DNA of 64,000 nucleotides, from assembly GCA_023053685.1 (NCBI GenBank), contig JALIGW010000005.1, positions 53,714,742 through 53,778,741 on the forward strand, written 5' to 3'. Shown piece by piece: positions 24,401 to 35,300 of the stretch. Below the pieces are notes generated by a model. It worked only from the letters and a program-made list of their open reading frames with translations. It was not told where the DNA came from and ran no database searches. Both the position numbers and the translations under genes were made by a program. The DNA comes from Diadophis punctatus similis. Taxonomy: Eukaryota > Chordata > Lepidosauria > Squamata > Dipsadidae. Every line of letters begins with the position of its first letter. The first letter of the stretch is position 1.

Positions 24401-25485
24401 GTTTAGATACTGCATTGAAAGGTCTTGGGTTCAAGAGTTGCAAAGCTGATGGTTGCATATACACTGGAAAGTTACAAGGTGGGAATTGTCTACTATTAGC
24501 ATTTGTGGATGATCTTTGTTTCATTGCAAAGGATGCATCACAAGTTAAAGAATTTGCTAATAAGTTAGAAAAGAAATTTGAATTAAAGAATTTGGGAGAA
24601 ATAAAGAATTATCTCGGTGTAGAGATACAAAAAACTGAAAAGGGTTATATTCTCAGTCAAAGGAGAAAAATTGAACAATTATTAGAGAAGTATAACATGA
24701 AAGATTGTAATATTGCTCCTACACCTATGAGCACAGATTTTTACAATAGTTTGGGTGAGGACAAAAGTGAAGCCTGTGATCAGGAGATATATCACTCTGC
24801 AATAGGGAGTCTGTTATATCTGTCACAGTGGTCCAGACCAGACATAGCTTGTGCAGTGAGCATCTTAAGTCGCTTTACTGCTACACCTACAAAGTTGCAT
24901 TGGATGGGTGTGAAAAGAATTCTCAGGTATTTGAAGGGAACTGTGAATTTGGGTCTTCAAATAAAGGTCACTGAAGAATTAAAATTGAAATGTTATGTTG
25001 ATAGTGATTATGCAAATGATGTAAAAACCAGAAAGTCTAATTCTGAAATTGTAATAATGTTTGGAGGGGCTTTAATTGGTTGGAAGTCCAGAAAACAAAC
25101 AACGGTTGCTATTTCAACTGCTGAAGCAGAGTTTATTGCATTGTCTGAGTTATGTTCTGAAGTAGTTTGGTATGTACAGTTGTTACAAGATTTAAATGTA
25201 AATGTAAATGAAGCTGTAACTGTTTATGAAGATAATGCTGCCTGTATAAAAATGGCAACAGGTGATAGAGTGAAGAACAGAAGTAAACATGTGGACATTA
25301 AGTATTGTAATGTCAGGGAAGCTGTAAAAGAAAAATTGATACGTTTACATCATTGTTCTTCAGAGGATAATTTAGCAGACATGATGACCAAACCATTGGG
25401 TGGTGTCCATTACAGGAAATGTTTAAATCCAATAGGTCTGATGTCTCTCCCAGTAATGAAGGGAGGAGTGTTGGAATATTCATGA
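21496..25485 (+). CDS. Copia Gag-Pol polyprotein, intact
   Basis: A single 1329-residue frame encoding the capsid and enzymes for retrotransposition in cytoplasmic particles. Domains in order: copia-type Gag (about 1-240); CCHC zinc knuckle CFICGETNHLQKSC (255-268); aspartic protease with DSGA (302-305); integrase zinc domain with HRRLGH (432-437) and a later CAVCKA; integrase core with D495, D557 and E593, leaving 35 residues between the last two, as in DD35E; a linker with repeated LSDGDP units; RT with ARLVAQGFSQ, DITTAFLNAEL and FVDD (1003-1006); RNase H with DSDYAND (from D1169), STAEAEF and EDNAAC. All core residues are present, with no stop or shift. The ATG at 21496 follows a 114-nt leader. 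The frame ends 17 nt inside the 3' LTR. One oddity is a Glu in SNSEIV where copy 2 has Gly. Confidence 0.97.
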   Translation: MAAAMEFKDSPIPKLGKKNYLIWAAKMECFLKAKELWDIVADPPQGVLGAADQKAHDKAMAYILLSLGDDQFLNVAELKSAKEIWQKLKAVHVNVSACNVVQLSRKLFRMSLQTGDSMEDHLMKMQSNFLELEQRGVKFPESQKVLLVLNSLDQSWETVSAIFERKPEADLNLEALKSCLLNEYEKRIFSHADGKFHRRGLNKEYSGNLQQVSSKIFHRLPISSNSRGVCRQEESRGRRDQVTQQQFFKQVKKACFICGETNHLQKSCAQRRNMQDKRHYLQGQIAVAKVCYNNNRDKWLIDSGASQTIVNNFDLFSRFFPGNHEEVALANGQKAKIIGRGDVQIPYLESRFTDVLCVPEMEHNLLSVSSLDKQGYETTFVNGKCLIQRNGNVCAQGIKEDNLYVLQGQKVPHCSQIVKNVAEHNSCVHLLHRRLGHANFKVVQQMKEFAEGLDLKGCKAYLDCAVCKASKSKAFPVSKFSTRQTTRALELVHADLIGPMQASLGGAKYALVIVDDYSRFGFCYLLKSKTEVLQQFKQWLSFVERRYKQQVCQLQTDRGSEFMSTNFQQWLRQLGIRHRRTNPYTPGENGVAERRNGVLQTMKDSLLEDSGMSRSYWGEAILTANYLVNRLWSSSINNTPYAMLYGRKPSLAHLKIFGSTAWVHIPKAIRRKGQQKARKLRFVGYEPGSKGYRFSDGSKRIVISRSASFAEQNWNRIDANSENVSLSDGDPLSDGDPLSDNNSFNDGESFIEGVNFQGGESEQDMKTEKLETQEQAMPRRSERRNRGVPPDRYSASKVKVCNVWYEPRNYKEVLALAKVEQEKWKEAMDKEMKSMGNHKVFTSVTLPQGTKAVGCKWVYKKKVLPNNEVQYKARLVAQGFSQLKNVHYDEVFAPTVKGESIRLALALASAYRHRIWHFDITTAFLNAELEEEIYMVQAPGYESKKPNMVYKLNKAIYGLKQSARNWNICLDTALKGLGFKSCKADGCIYTGKLQGGNCLLLAFVDDLCFIAKDASQVKEFANKLEKKFELKNLGEIKNYLGVEIQKTEKGYILSQRRKIEQLLEKYNMKDCNIAPTPMSTDFYNSLGEDKSEACDQEIYHSAIGSLLYLSQWSRPDIACAVSILSRFTATPTKLHWMGVKRILRYLKGTVNLGLQIKVTEELKLKCYVDSDYANDVKTRKSNSEIVIMFGGALIGWKSRKQTTVAISTAEAEFIALSELCSEVVWYVQLLQDLNVNVNEAVTVYEDNAACIKMATGDRVKNRSKHVDIKYCNVREAVKEKLIRLHHCSSEDNLADMMTKPLGGVHYRKCLNPIGLMSLPVMKGGVLEYS
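25458..25468 (+). promoter_or_regulatory. Copia copy 1 polypurine tract
   Basis: GAAGGGAGGAG lies directly before the 3' LTR, the expected primer for plus-strand DNA synthesis. It overlaps the coding frame. Copy 2 has the same tract at 59145-59155. Confidence 0.85.
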
Positions 25486-25734
25486 CTGGGAGAGCCATGT
25501 GATTGAGTCAGCCAATCGGGCTGAAGTGTTAATTGAGCATGTCCAGAAACTTAGCAAGAAGAAGGGCGTGGTTTAGTCTGTCCACCATTATACTCCAGTA
25601 TGAAAACATCTCAACATGTGATCTGAAACAAAGTGTGGTATTGTTAATGTTTTATTCTACTTATAAAGAAGTTATTTGAATCAGCAAAATGCAGTTATCT
25701 TTTGAAGCTTCTGATTTATTGCGTAACTCTGACA
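25469..25734 (+). repeat. Copia copy 1, 3' LTR
   Basis: 266 bp, base-for-base the same as the 5' LTR by my reading. The polyprotein stop codon lies inside its first 17 bases. Confidence 0.95.
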
Positions 25735-25925
25735 TAATCTCTGTATGTTAACCCTTCAATGCATCTTGTGTCATATAAATACAGCAACATATGTATTACA
25801 TTTTACTGCATTTTTAAATTAATACTAACATGCATTAATATAAATTAACACTGATTTTTTCCCTTAGATGATGAGACGAGCCCGCATGTTTTTAATGTTT
25901 CAACACCGATTTTTTTGGAAGTGCC

Positions 25926-26402
25926 AATAAAATACCATATTTTTTGGAGTATAAGATGCACTCCTCCCCTAAAAATGGGTGAAAAATTCGGTGCATCTTA
26001 TAGACCGAATACGGGCCTGTTCTTGGCTCCCGAACCCTCCGCACGTCACATTTTTACCTTCCCTGGCCCCCAGAAGCACTCTGCAGTTCTCTGCACATCC
26101 CATTTCCGCTAAAAATGGACCCATTTTTGCCAAAAACGGGCTTGTTTTTGGGCTCCCGAACCCTCTGTGCATCACGTTTTTGCTCTCCCTGGGCTCCAGG
26201 CCAAAAATGGGTGCGTTTTTGGCAAAAATGGGCCTGTTTTTGGCAAAAACGGACATGCGGAGCACTGCAGAGTGCTTCTGGGGGTCGGGGAGGGCAAAAA
26301 CGCAACTCACAGAGGCCAAAAACTATTTTTTCTTGTTTTCCTCCTGTAAATCTAGATGCATCTTATAGTCCGTTGCATCTTATAGTCCAAAAAATACAAT
26401 AT
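25926..26402. mobile_element. DNA transposon with TATTTTTTGGA ends, nested
   Basis: Inverted ends: TATTTTTTGGAGTATAAGAT on the left and, on the minus strand, TATTTTTTGGACTATAAGAT on the right. The interior is rich in imperfect repeats of 'ccaaaaacgggc' type and has no transposase. It lies inside the hAT-like element at 21041-26510. Its superfamily is not determined because the target duplication is unclear. Confidence 0.65.
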
Positions 26403-26814
26403 ATGTTTAATTTTATTGACCATTTACATTTTTATTCCTGTGAGTAGTTGTCGTAGGGGCCCCAGTACACTGCTTTGCCCGGGGCCCATAATGCTGTTAA
26501 GACGGCTCTGATATGTCTGTGAGCAAACAAAGCATCAGATTCAGCCATCTACCAATTTGTTGTCTAAGAAATCCATCGGAGTTCCCCAGATCCTGCCTCC
26601 CCCATTGAAAAGACAGGTTATGCTTAAGGCTGAAAATAGCTATTAGCTGCCCATTCATTACACTAACTAAAATAATCTTTTTTAAAAAGTGTGTGTGTGA
26701 ACCTAACAAATATATTGCGAATGAAGGCAAATATATGTTCCCAAGATAATTTTGCAGAATCCAATTTGAGTTGGTCACCGGGACCAGAGATTTTTTTGGA
26801 ACTGGGTATGTCTA

Positions 26815-27165
26815 GTTTAATGAAAGGTAGGACCAGGGGAGACATGATAGCAGTGTTCCAATATCTCAGGGGTTGCCACAAAGAAGAGGGAGTCAAACTA
26901 TTATCCAAAGCACCTGAGGGCAGGACAAGAAACAATGGGTGGAAACTAAACAAGGAGAGAAGCAACTTAGAACTAAGGAGAAATTTCCTGACAGTTAGAA
27001 CAATTAATCAGTGGAACAAGTTGCCTCCAGAAGTTGTGAATGCTCCAACACTGGAAGTTTTTAAGAAGATGTTGGATAACCATTTGTCTGAAGTAGTGTA
27101 GGGTTTCCTGCCTAAGCAGGGGGTTGGTTGGACTAGAAGGTCCCTTCCAACTCTGTTGTTGTTGT
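26815..27165 (+). mobile_element. CR1 LINE, 3'-terminal fragment
   Basis: Encodes a fairly intact CR1 ORF2 C-terminus within the 26691-27101 frame (RGDMIAVFQYLRGCHKEE, LELRRNFLTVRTINQWNKLP, LDNHLSEVV). The CR1 3' UTR with 'ggactagaaggtcccttcca' follows. The tail continues directly into a trinucleotide microsatellite. Confidence 0.88.
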
Positions 27166-27212
27166 TTTTGTGGTGGTGGTGGTGGTGGTGGTGGTGATGG
27201 TGATGGTGATGG

Positions 27213-27262
<50 letters not shown>
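27166..27262. repeat. (TGG)n/(TGA)n microsatellite at a CR1 tail
   Basis: TGG units, then alternating TGGTGA, then about 17 TGA units, starting where the CR1 3' UTR ends in 'ctctgttgttgttg'. Confidence 0.95.
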
Positions 27263-27420
27263 TCTTCTGAGCTTTCACACTCTTGCTGGAGCCCGTCCTC
27301 AGGGACTTCTCTCTCTCTCCAGAATGTGTACACTGGTCTATTCTATGCATATATTTATGTGGTGACTTTTAGGTGTTAATTGGGATGTTGATATATTGAC
27401 AGGCATATTCTTTCTTGGAA
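27263..27420 (-). repeat. Unclassified interspersed repeat (copy 2)
   Basis: Shares 'cttctctctctccagaa', 'gttaatt(a)gggatgttgat' and surrounding sequence with 51905-52030. Together they suggest a dispersed element of several hundred bases, possibly Penelope-like. The minus strand carries 'cctgaggacgggctccagc' and then 'gtgaaagctc'. Confidence 0.45.
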
Positions 27421-28392
27421 GCAAAAAACTTGAGTTGACCTGTGAACCCAGCCATAGAAAGAATGACCAAGCAATTTATGTTGTACAAATATATGCATGC
27501 TTTTATCCCTTCATCCATTTTAAGAACACATACAGTGCAGTTTAATCTAGCATCTTGGAAACTATACTGCTCATTTATTATTTATCTACATTTTCCAATG
27601 ACACGGGATTATTTTTTTCCTACATTGCACAAAATGGTTAATAGACTCAAATAGTTAGAAAACTGGAAATGTGACATAAGCTTACATCCTTAATTTTTTT
27701 CACTAGGTCTGTGGGCAATAATTTGTGATAAGAGGGTCAATCAACATTTTTGGAATACCCTTATCATAGTGTGCAATGGCAATGATTTAAAATGATAGAA
27801 TCTCAAATACTATTGTTCTTGTGGATTGGGGAATTTTGTATTATTATTTTAGAGTTATTTAAAATAACTCAGTGGACAAACAACTGTGTCCATTAACTCC
27901 ATTAACTGGAGAATTATACCACTAACTTTGGCAACTATGATCAGAGACACTTCAAGGGACCACAAAAATATCATCCCTTTCCTGGTTTATCTAATGATAG
28001 CTTTGTGTAATATTCAAAGCAGACGGTGTGCATCCTTTGCCCTCATCCAAAAGACTGAAGCTCAACTGGACCCGTCATTTTGATTCATAGAAGTTGGCTG
28101 GATTTGAATGCCAAAGAGGGGTATACCTCAGCAAACTGATAAGTGGAAAGAGAAGAAATGCTGGTTGGAGGGAAGAAATGTGAGTTGGGAGCATGCTTTC
28201 AGCTCTTTAAATATAATTTGGACTAGAGTTAAGTATTGCTAATGTGACATATGAAATAAGCTAAAATACCGTGCTGCAGGCTTACTGAGTTCATGGTGCA
28301 ACTGATCTTAAAATGGAATATTTCCAAACAATATCTCATGCTGTTAATGTGCATGGATCAGTTTCAGAGAAGGAGAGAATATTTAAACATAC
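27421..28392. other. No recognised feature
   Basis: AT-rich and unique-looking. Small open frames only. Confidence 0.4.
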
Positions 28393-28640
28393 GAGTAGAT
28401 CAGGGGTCGGGAACCTTTTTGACTAAGAGAGCCATGAAAGCAAAAAATTTGGAAATTTATTTCAGTGAGAGCCATATAATATATTTTAAAAGTGAATTCA
28501 ACTAAATGTCAATAGGGACAATGGGATATTGAGAGAATCCCTGTCTTTGTGCTGTTTAATTTGTTGCTGCTGTAGCAGCTTCCTTGCTCCAAAGTGATAT
28601 TTGTCTTTGAGTTGGTGATTTCCATCATAGCATTGGTAAT

Positions 28641-28645
28641 GATTT

Positions 28646-28717
<72 letters not shown>

Positions 28718-28944
28718 TTTCCTTCCTTCTTCTTCTTCTTCTTCTTCTTCTTCTTCTTCTTCTTCTTCTTCTTCTTCTTCTTCTTCTTCTTCTTCTTCTT
28801 CTTCTTCTTCTTCCTTCCTTCCTTCCTTCCTTCCTTCCTTCCTTTCTTTCTTCTTCTCCTTCTTCTTCTCCTTCTTCTTCTTCTTCTTCTTCTTCTTCTT
28901 CTTCTTCTTCTTCTTCTTCTTCTTCTTCTTCTTCTTCTTCTTCT

Positions 28945-29007
<63 letters not shown>
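28641..29007. repeat. Long pyrimidine microsatellite block (CTTT, TTC, TTCC)
   Basis: About 365 bases of pure pyrimidine on the plus strand: CTTT units, then TTC, TTCC, TTC again and CTTT again. Such a mirror-like polypurine/polypyrimidine tract can adopt triplex DNA; that is a general property, not shown here. Confidence 0.97.
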
Positions 29008-29108
29008 CTCTGCAAACCAATCCCCACCGTGGCTCCTTTCTCCCTCACCCAGCCCTCTTCCAAGACGTCAAGTGCGGGGAACCGCACCAAGCGAGGTAGG
29101 TGGGTGGG

Positions 29109-29950
29109 TTGCTGAAGAAGCCCCGGAGCCCCGCCGCCAACCTGCGTCTCCTGCTGGGAAGGAGCCTCTGTCGCTGTCTCTTGCGGGGTTCCAGCCACCC
29201 GACTGAGTCCCTGACCGCGGCACCGGCAGGGTTAATGCGTATGGGAGAGGAGAGAGAGCGCTACCCGCCGCCACTGCTGCTTTCACCGCTCCGATATTTC
29301 TTTGGTGGGCGCGCACGGGAGGGACCATGGAGCAGAGGCGCCCGGCAGCTTAAGGCAAGAGGCGGGTGGGAGACGCGGGCAGGAGCCTGTCGCCGCCGCC
29401 GCCACTTCTGGCATCCCCACGCCTCTCACCCCGCTCGCCGGGTGCCTCTGCTCAGCGGTCCCTCCTGCGCAGGCCCACCAAAGAAATATTGGAGCAGCGA
29501 ACTCTCTCCTTCCCTCCCATGGGGGAAGGAGAGAGCGCGCTACCGCCGCCGCTGCTACTTTTGCTGCTCTAATATTTCTTTGGTGGGCCTGCGCAGGAGG
29601 GACCGCTGAGCAGAGGCACCCGGCGAGCGGGGTGAGAGGCGTGGGGATGCCAGAAGTGGCGGCGGCGGCGACAGGCTCCTGCCCGCGTCTCCCACCCGCC
29701 TCTTGCCTTAAGCTGCCGGGCGCCTCTGCTCCATGGTCCCTCCCGCGCGCGCCCACCAAAGAAATATCGGAGCGGTGAAAGCAGCAGTGGCGGTGGTAGC
29801 GCTCTCTCTCCTCTCCCATACGCATTAACCCTGCCGGTGCCGCGGTCAGGGACTCAGTCGGGTGGCTGGAACCCCACGAGAGACAGCGACAGAGGCTCCT
29901 TCCCAGCAGGAGACGCAGGTTGGCGGCGGGGCTCCGGGGCTTCTTCAGCC
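29109..29950. repeat. GC-rich long inverted repeat inside the hAT element
   Basis: The left arm begins GCTGAAGAAGCCCCGGAGCC and the right arm ends with the complement GGCTCCGGGGCTTCTTCAGC. The arms of about 400 bp run to a centre at CCCATGGG (29516-29523). Many blocks pair exactly, e.g. 'ggttaatgcgtatgggagag' with 'ctctcccatacgcattaacc'. A transcript would form a long duplex. Confidence 0.9.
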
Positions 29951-30022
29951 GCTTGGCTGGAGAACGGCGGGGATGTGGCCATGGCCGTTTTTTAGCTCCC
30001 CCCGTCCCGGCTGAACGCCGCC

Positions 30023-30084
30023 ATTTGGGTTATTTTTCCCTCTGTGCATGCGCGCGCATGCACAGAGGGAAAAATAACCCAAAT
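30023..30084. repeat. Perfect 62-bp palindrome
   Basis: Starts ATTTGGGTTATTTTTCCCTC, passes through GCATGCGCGCGCATGC at the centre and returns as the exact complement. It is followed by two tandem 'cagccgggacgggaaagcgg' units. Confidence 0.93.
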
Positions 30085-30472
30085 GATTGTGGTCAGCCGG
30101 GACGGGAAAGCGGTGATTGTGTTCAGCCGGGACGGGAAAGCGGACAGGAGAAGCTCCGCGCCGCAACCGCCGCCAGTTCCATCGGCTATACGCCGAAGGA
30201 CTGGCCCGGGCGAACCGGGAGGATTTCACCCCTGCTGCGAGCCATATGCAGTCATCAAAAGAGCCACATCTGGCTCGCGAGCCATAGGTTCCCGACCCCT
30301 GGAGTAGATGAACTAGTTAAAAACAATCACAAAATGTTTGCAAAGCTAAGATCTTAAGATTCAAATGCCCTAGAACTACTGCTGTAAATTTTTTGATTTT
30401 GTACTACATTTATTAAATATGGGAATTTTTAGATCTTCTACATTGGAATCATTCTCAGAAATACGCAATATA

Positions 30473-30474
<2 letters not shown>

Positions 30475-30554
<80 letters not shown>
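30475..30554. repeat. (TG)n-(GA)n compound microsatellite
   Basis: A TG run of about 44 bases followed directly by a GA run of about 36 bases. Confidence 0.95.
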
Positions 30555-30558
<4 letters not shown>

Positions 30559-30619
30559 AGAATATGGTGTAACCAGTCACATGAGACTAGAAAACATTTG
30601 TTACATTATTTCTCTACAC

Positions 30620-31493
30620 CAGTGATGGCGAATCTTTTTTGGTTCGCGTGCCAAAAGGGGGGAAGCGCGGGGGGGGGAGAGCATGTGCGTGTCCACACCC
30701 ATAATTTCCCCCCCCCGCTCCCAGCACGTGATGGCACACCATTTTTTGCTCTCCCCAGGCTTCAGAGCCTTTCTAGGAACCTGCGGAGGGTGACTACGGC
30801 TTTCCCCACCCCCCCGGAGGTCCTCCGGAGGCCGGAAGTGTTCCATTTGCCGACTTCCGGTTGAACCAGAAGTTCCATTTTTTTGCTCTCCCTAGGCTTC
30901 AGAGCCTTTCTAGGAGCCTGGGGAGGGTGAAAACGGCCTCCCCCCCAGAGGCCCTCCGGAGGCCAGAAATGGCCCATTTCAAGTTGGGAAACGGGCCATT
31001 TCTGGCCTCCAGGGGGGTGGGGAAGGCTGTTTTTGCCCTCCCCAGGCTCCTAGAAAGGCTCTGGAGCTTGGGGAGAGCAATAGCAATAGCAATAGCACTT
31101 AGACTTATATACCGCTTCATAGTGCTTTACAGCCCTCTCTAAGCGGTTTACAGAGTCAGCATATTGCCCCCAACAATCTGGGTCCTCATTTTACCGACCT
31201 CAGAAGGATGGAAGGCTGAGTCAACCTTGAGCCGGTGAGATTTGAACAGCTGAACTGCTGTACTGCTGAACTGCAGTGCTGCACTTTAACCACTGCGCCA
31301 CCAGAGCAAAAAACTGGCCTTCCCCACCCCTCCGGAGGCTGAAAACAGGCTGTTTCCCAACTCCCAGTGGGCCCAGAAGGCCTGAAAATCAGCTGGCCGG
31401 TGCGCGCATGTGCGCCGGACCTGAGCTCGCGTGTCCACCAATATGGCTCCATGTGCCACTTGTGGCACGCGTGCCATAGGTTCGCCATCACGG
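30620..31493. mobile_element. hAT element (CAGTGATGGCGAA family) with SINE insertion
   Basis: Left end CAGTGATGGCGAATC, right end GGTTCGCCATCACGG, perfect duplication CTCTACAC at 30612-30619 and 31494-31501. The total is 874 bp, of which about 220 are the inserted SINE. Related elements are at 51376-51823 and 58644-58780. Confidence 0.9.
31081..31302 (-). mobile_element. tRNA-derived SINE inside the hAT element
   Basis: The minus strand reads tRNA-like head, 'gttgactcagccttccatcc', 'gtaaaccgcttagagaggg', then a (TGCTAT)n tail. The 7-bp duplication AGAGCAA flanks it (31074-31080 and 31303-31309), as expected for LINE-driven retroposition. Confidence 0.88.
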
Positions 31494-31501
31494 CTCTACA
31501 C

Positions 31502-33062
<1,561 letters not shown>

Positions 33063-33104
33063 CATTTTTTTGCTGATAAATGAAAATAAAGGGAGACTAT
33101 TATA

Positions 33105-33238
33105 GATCTATTTCGAGCTATTTTGCTCTCGTCAGATAGCCATACCCGTAGTGGGAATTGAACCTGGGCAGTCTGCTTGAAAGTCAGAAGATTAACCTCT
33201 GAGCCACAAGGTTCTGTTCCCAATCAGCTCTTCACCAG
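33105..33238 (-). mobile_element. tRNA-derived SINE head
   Basis: The minus strand carries an A-box-like TGGCTCAGAGGTTAA and a B-box-like GGTTCAATTCC at tRNA-like spacing, then a non-tRNA body. It is a different SINE family from the 'gttgactcagccttcc' one beside it. Confidence 0.65.
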
Positions 33239-33239
33239 G

Positions 33240-33387
33240 AAGAGCTGGGTCCTCATTTTACCTACCTCGGAAGGATGGAAGGCTGAGTCAACCTTGAGCC
33301 GGTGAGATTTGAACTGCTGACCTGAGGATCACAGTCAGCTAAAGTGGCCTGCAGTACTGCCTCTAACCGCTTGCCACCTTGGCTTTT
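33240..33387 (-). mobile_element. tRNA-derived SINE, 3'-truncated
   Basis: The minus strand matches the 'gttgactcagccttccatcc' SINE family from the head through 'taaaatgaggaccca', then stops without the usual tail. It abuts the 73-bp duplicated segment at 33388. Confidence 0.75.
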
Positions 33388-33460
33388 ACTAGGGAATGGC
33401 CATGTCTGATCCAATCCTATATATGGCAATGCAGGTGACTAACTTTTATGCTATTATTTC
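33388..33460. repeat. 73-bp local duplication, unit 1
   Basis: Matches 35301-35373 in the same orientation with about five mismatches ('actagggaatggccatgtct' onward). The two units lie 1.9 kb apart. Confidence 0.9.
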
Positions 33461-33536
33461 ACATTTGAATGTTTGGGTTTGTTTTTAATTGTTTTTCTCC
33501 TTTCTGATTACCTTTTATGTTTTAAATTCCTTCAGA

Positions 33537-34050
33537 TTGTTGTAAGGAATATCCTTCTGGGTTCAGTTCCAAGTAGGGAAAAAGACACTGGATTCATGGA
33601 AGTTGCTTGGAAAGAAGGTTTTAATGGTGGGCAGGAGCACATGGCATGAGCTCCTGAACAGAAAAGGTGGATCACATGCTTCCAGATGTGGGTGAAGAGA
33701 AAAGGCAGGAAAAGATGCTGAGTCTCCTGGTTTTATGACCTCTGTTGGGCCCCTCCTCCTAATTTCCTGTTCCTGTGTATGCAATGCACTCTGATTGGTG
33801 GTCAGACTCCCAGGGGGCCATGCAGTGGCAAATCTATAGGCTTTTGTCTGTCCCAGGCTTGGCTGTAATGAAAGGGCTTTGGGCAATTCCTAATATGGCT
33901 CTGTCTGAAGGAGATAAATCTTTGTTATGTAGAAGACTGCTCCAGGCTATTAACAAAGGGGGCGGGGGGGATGAGTGAGCTGGGCTATTCCTTGCTGGCA
34001 CATTGACAAAGGTGGGGGCTATTAAGAGTGAGTCTGTTTCCTTTCTAACA
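33537..34050 (-). mobile_element. Possible solo LTR
   Basis: A segment bounded by TGTTGTAAGGAA and TTCTAACA, so TG...CA on both strands, with a TATA-like 'cataaaacc' on the minus strand. I found no clear target duplication, so this is only a suggestion. Confidence 0.28.
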
Positions 34051-34054
34051 GCAT

Positions 34055-35300
34055 GTTTCTCAATTCCTCTAGGGATATTCTATATAATATTCTGCCTTTT
34101 TAATATTTCCTAGGATATTTCGTTTTTTCTAGGAGAATGGGTGGGTGCTAACTTCCTACAAGATCATGTAATTTGCCAAGAGTATGTTGCAGCAGGATAT
34201 AAATGGAATAAACAACTGATTGAATGAATGTGTCAATCACATGTGGCTTGCCTGCCTTTCCTCTTTCCTTATTATCTATCTCCTGCTTCCCTGAGAAAGA
34301 ATGGCTGGTTTCTTGTGTGAAGACCATTATCTTTTTGTTCTTATTATGAATATCATGTTTTAGGAGGAGGATTTCCAAAGCATCTCTAGCTGCTGTTATG
34401 TTTCAAGCTGATCAGAAGATAGTGGCCAGCCTCTGGGTATCTAATACCAGGCTAGGTGCTTGCTTCTTGTTCTGATTTGAGACCATCTGGAATAAGTGCA
34501 TGATTTTTTTTTAACCATATGGCGTTCATAGCCAGAGAAGCCTACGATGTTGTTTTTTTTTTAACCACAGAGTAGTTTTGGCAGTCTAAGATTGCTAGCT
34601 TGTTTGTTCAAGCAAGCATTCACGCTATCCACGGTACACCATGGGGAGCAAACTAGATTTGTATCAGCTGGATAGCAAATCTTGGTTCATTTGGTCTTCT
34701 GCCAGCTGTGAGTCGCATCCAGGCAGGTCTGGCACTGATTTCCGCTCGGAACGCTGCTAGCTTTTCTCACTGGAGTGGTACCTATTTATCTACTTGCATT
34801 TTTACATGCTTTCAAACTGCTAGGTGGACAGGAGCTAGGGGCAAATGATGGGAGCTCACTCCACTACATGGTACTATGGGTTCAAATCACCAAAGTGCTG
34901 ACCATCTCTAGTTGACATCCAACCCCGCTGCACCCCTGTGGCCCCAGTACATGAATATTTGCAATCTGTAGACCAATTATATCCTTCCTTCCACCACATG
35001 AATTGTTGGAGGTATACATAGTGTATGCTTTGAGTAACAGAATAGCTGGAATAACTTGCAGCACTCAGCCAAAATGGGCCATGCAAATGTATTCTGAGGT
35101 GGATGAGATACTTGGGACTATTGTCAGCAATATGAAGCAGGCCAGATTAAGAAAGCAATGCTGTATAGATCAGGACTATTTTTATCCTCCTGTTCATCAA
35201 GATCATATGCTCTGCATCTATGAATGAGGTCCAAAGCAATGCCATGAATTGCTACCTATTCACCTGGCTGATAAGTGGGTGATGTGGCCAGGATGTTCAA
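34055..35300. other. No recognised feature
   Basis: Unique-looking sequence with small random frames. Confidence 0.4.

Larger units (their letters stand above)
21116..25734 (+). mobile_element. Complete Ty1/copia LTR retrotransposon, copy 1
   Basis: A 4619-bp element: 5' LTR 21116-21381, leader with primer-binding site, one 1329-codon frame, polypurine tract, 3' LTR 25469-25734. The perfect 5-bp duplication TAATC flanks it (21111-21115 and 25735-25739). I see no difference between the two 266-bp LTRs, which points to a recent insertion. The order protease-integrase-RT-RNase H places it in Ty1/copia, not Gypsy, where integrase follows RNase H. A near-identical copy lies in reverse orientation at 58879-63500. 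Confidence 0.97.
21041..26510. mobile_element. hAT-like DNA transposon interrupted by a copia element
   Basis: The left end CAGGGCTGTCTTAATGC and the right end, read on the minus strand as CAGAGCCGTCTTAA, are inverted copies. GGGCCC-rich segments lie just inside each end. The original element is only about 850 bp; the rest is the copia insertion at 21116-25734 and a second DNA transposon at 25926-26402. I could not see a convincing 8-bp duplication, so it is older or its ends are off by a few bases. Confidence 0.6.
28401..30301. mobile_element. 1.9-kb non-autonomous hAT element
   Basis: Ends CAGGGGTCGGGAACC and GGTTCCCGACCCCTG with a perfect 8-bp duplication GAGTAGAT at 28393-28400 and 30302-30309. 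Inside each end lie 'agagagccatgaaagc' and 'gagccacatctggctcgcgagcc' segments. There is no transposase. The interior has a large pyrimidine microsatellite and a GC-rich foldback (both listed separately). The long poly-Glu/Lys/Arg/Ser/Leu frames and the Pro/Ala-rich frames in it are artefacts. Confidence 0.93.

Noticed and set aside
28509..29198. Long poly-Glu/Arg/Lys and poly-Ser/Leu open frames
   Set aside because: They are translations of the pyrimidine microsatellite in the hAT element. Stop-free frames are expected there on both strands.
29068..29825. Overlapping Pro/Ala/Arg-rich open frames on both strands
   Set aside because: They lie in the GC-rich foldback. The plus- and minus-strand frames mirror each other because the DNA is an inverted repeat; no domain is recognisable.
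33110..33215. Functional tRNA gene on the minus strand
   Set aside because: A and B boxes are present, but the acceptor and D/T arms do not pair and a SINE body follows.
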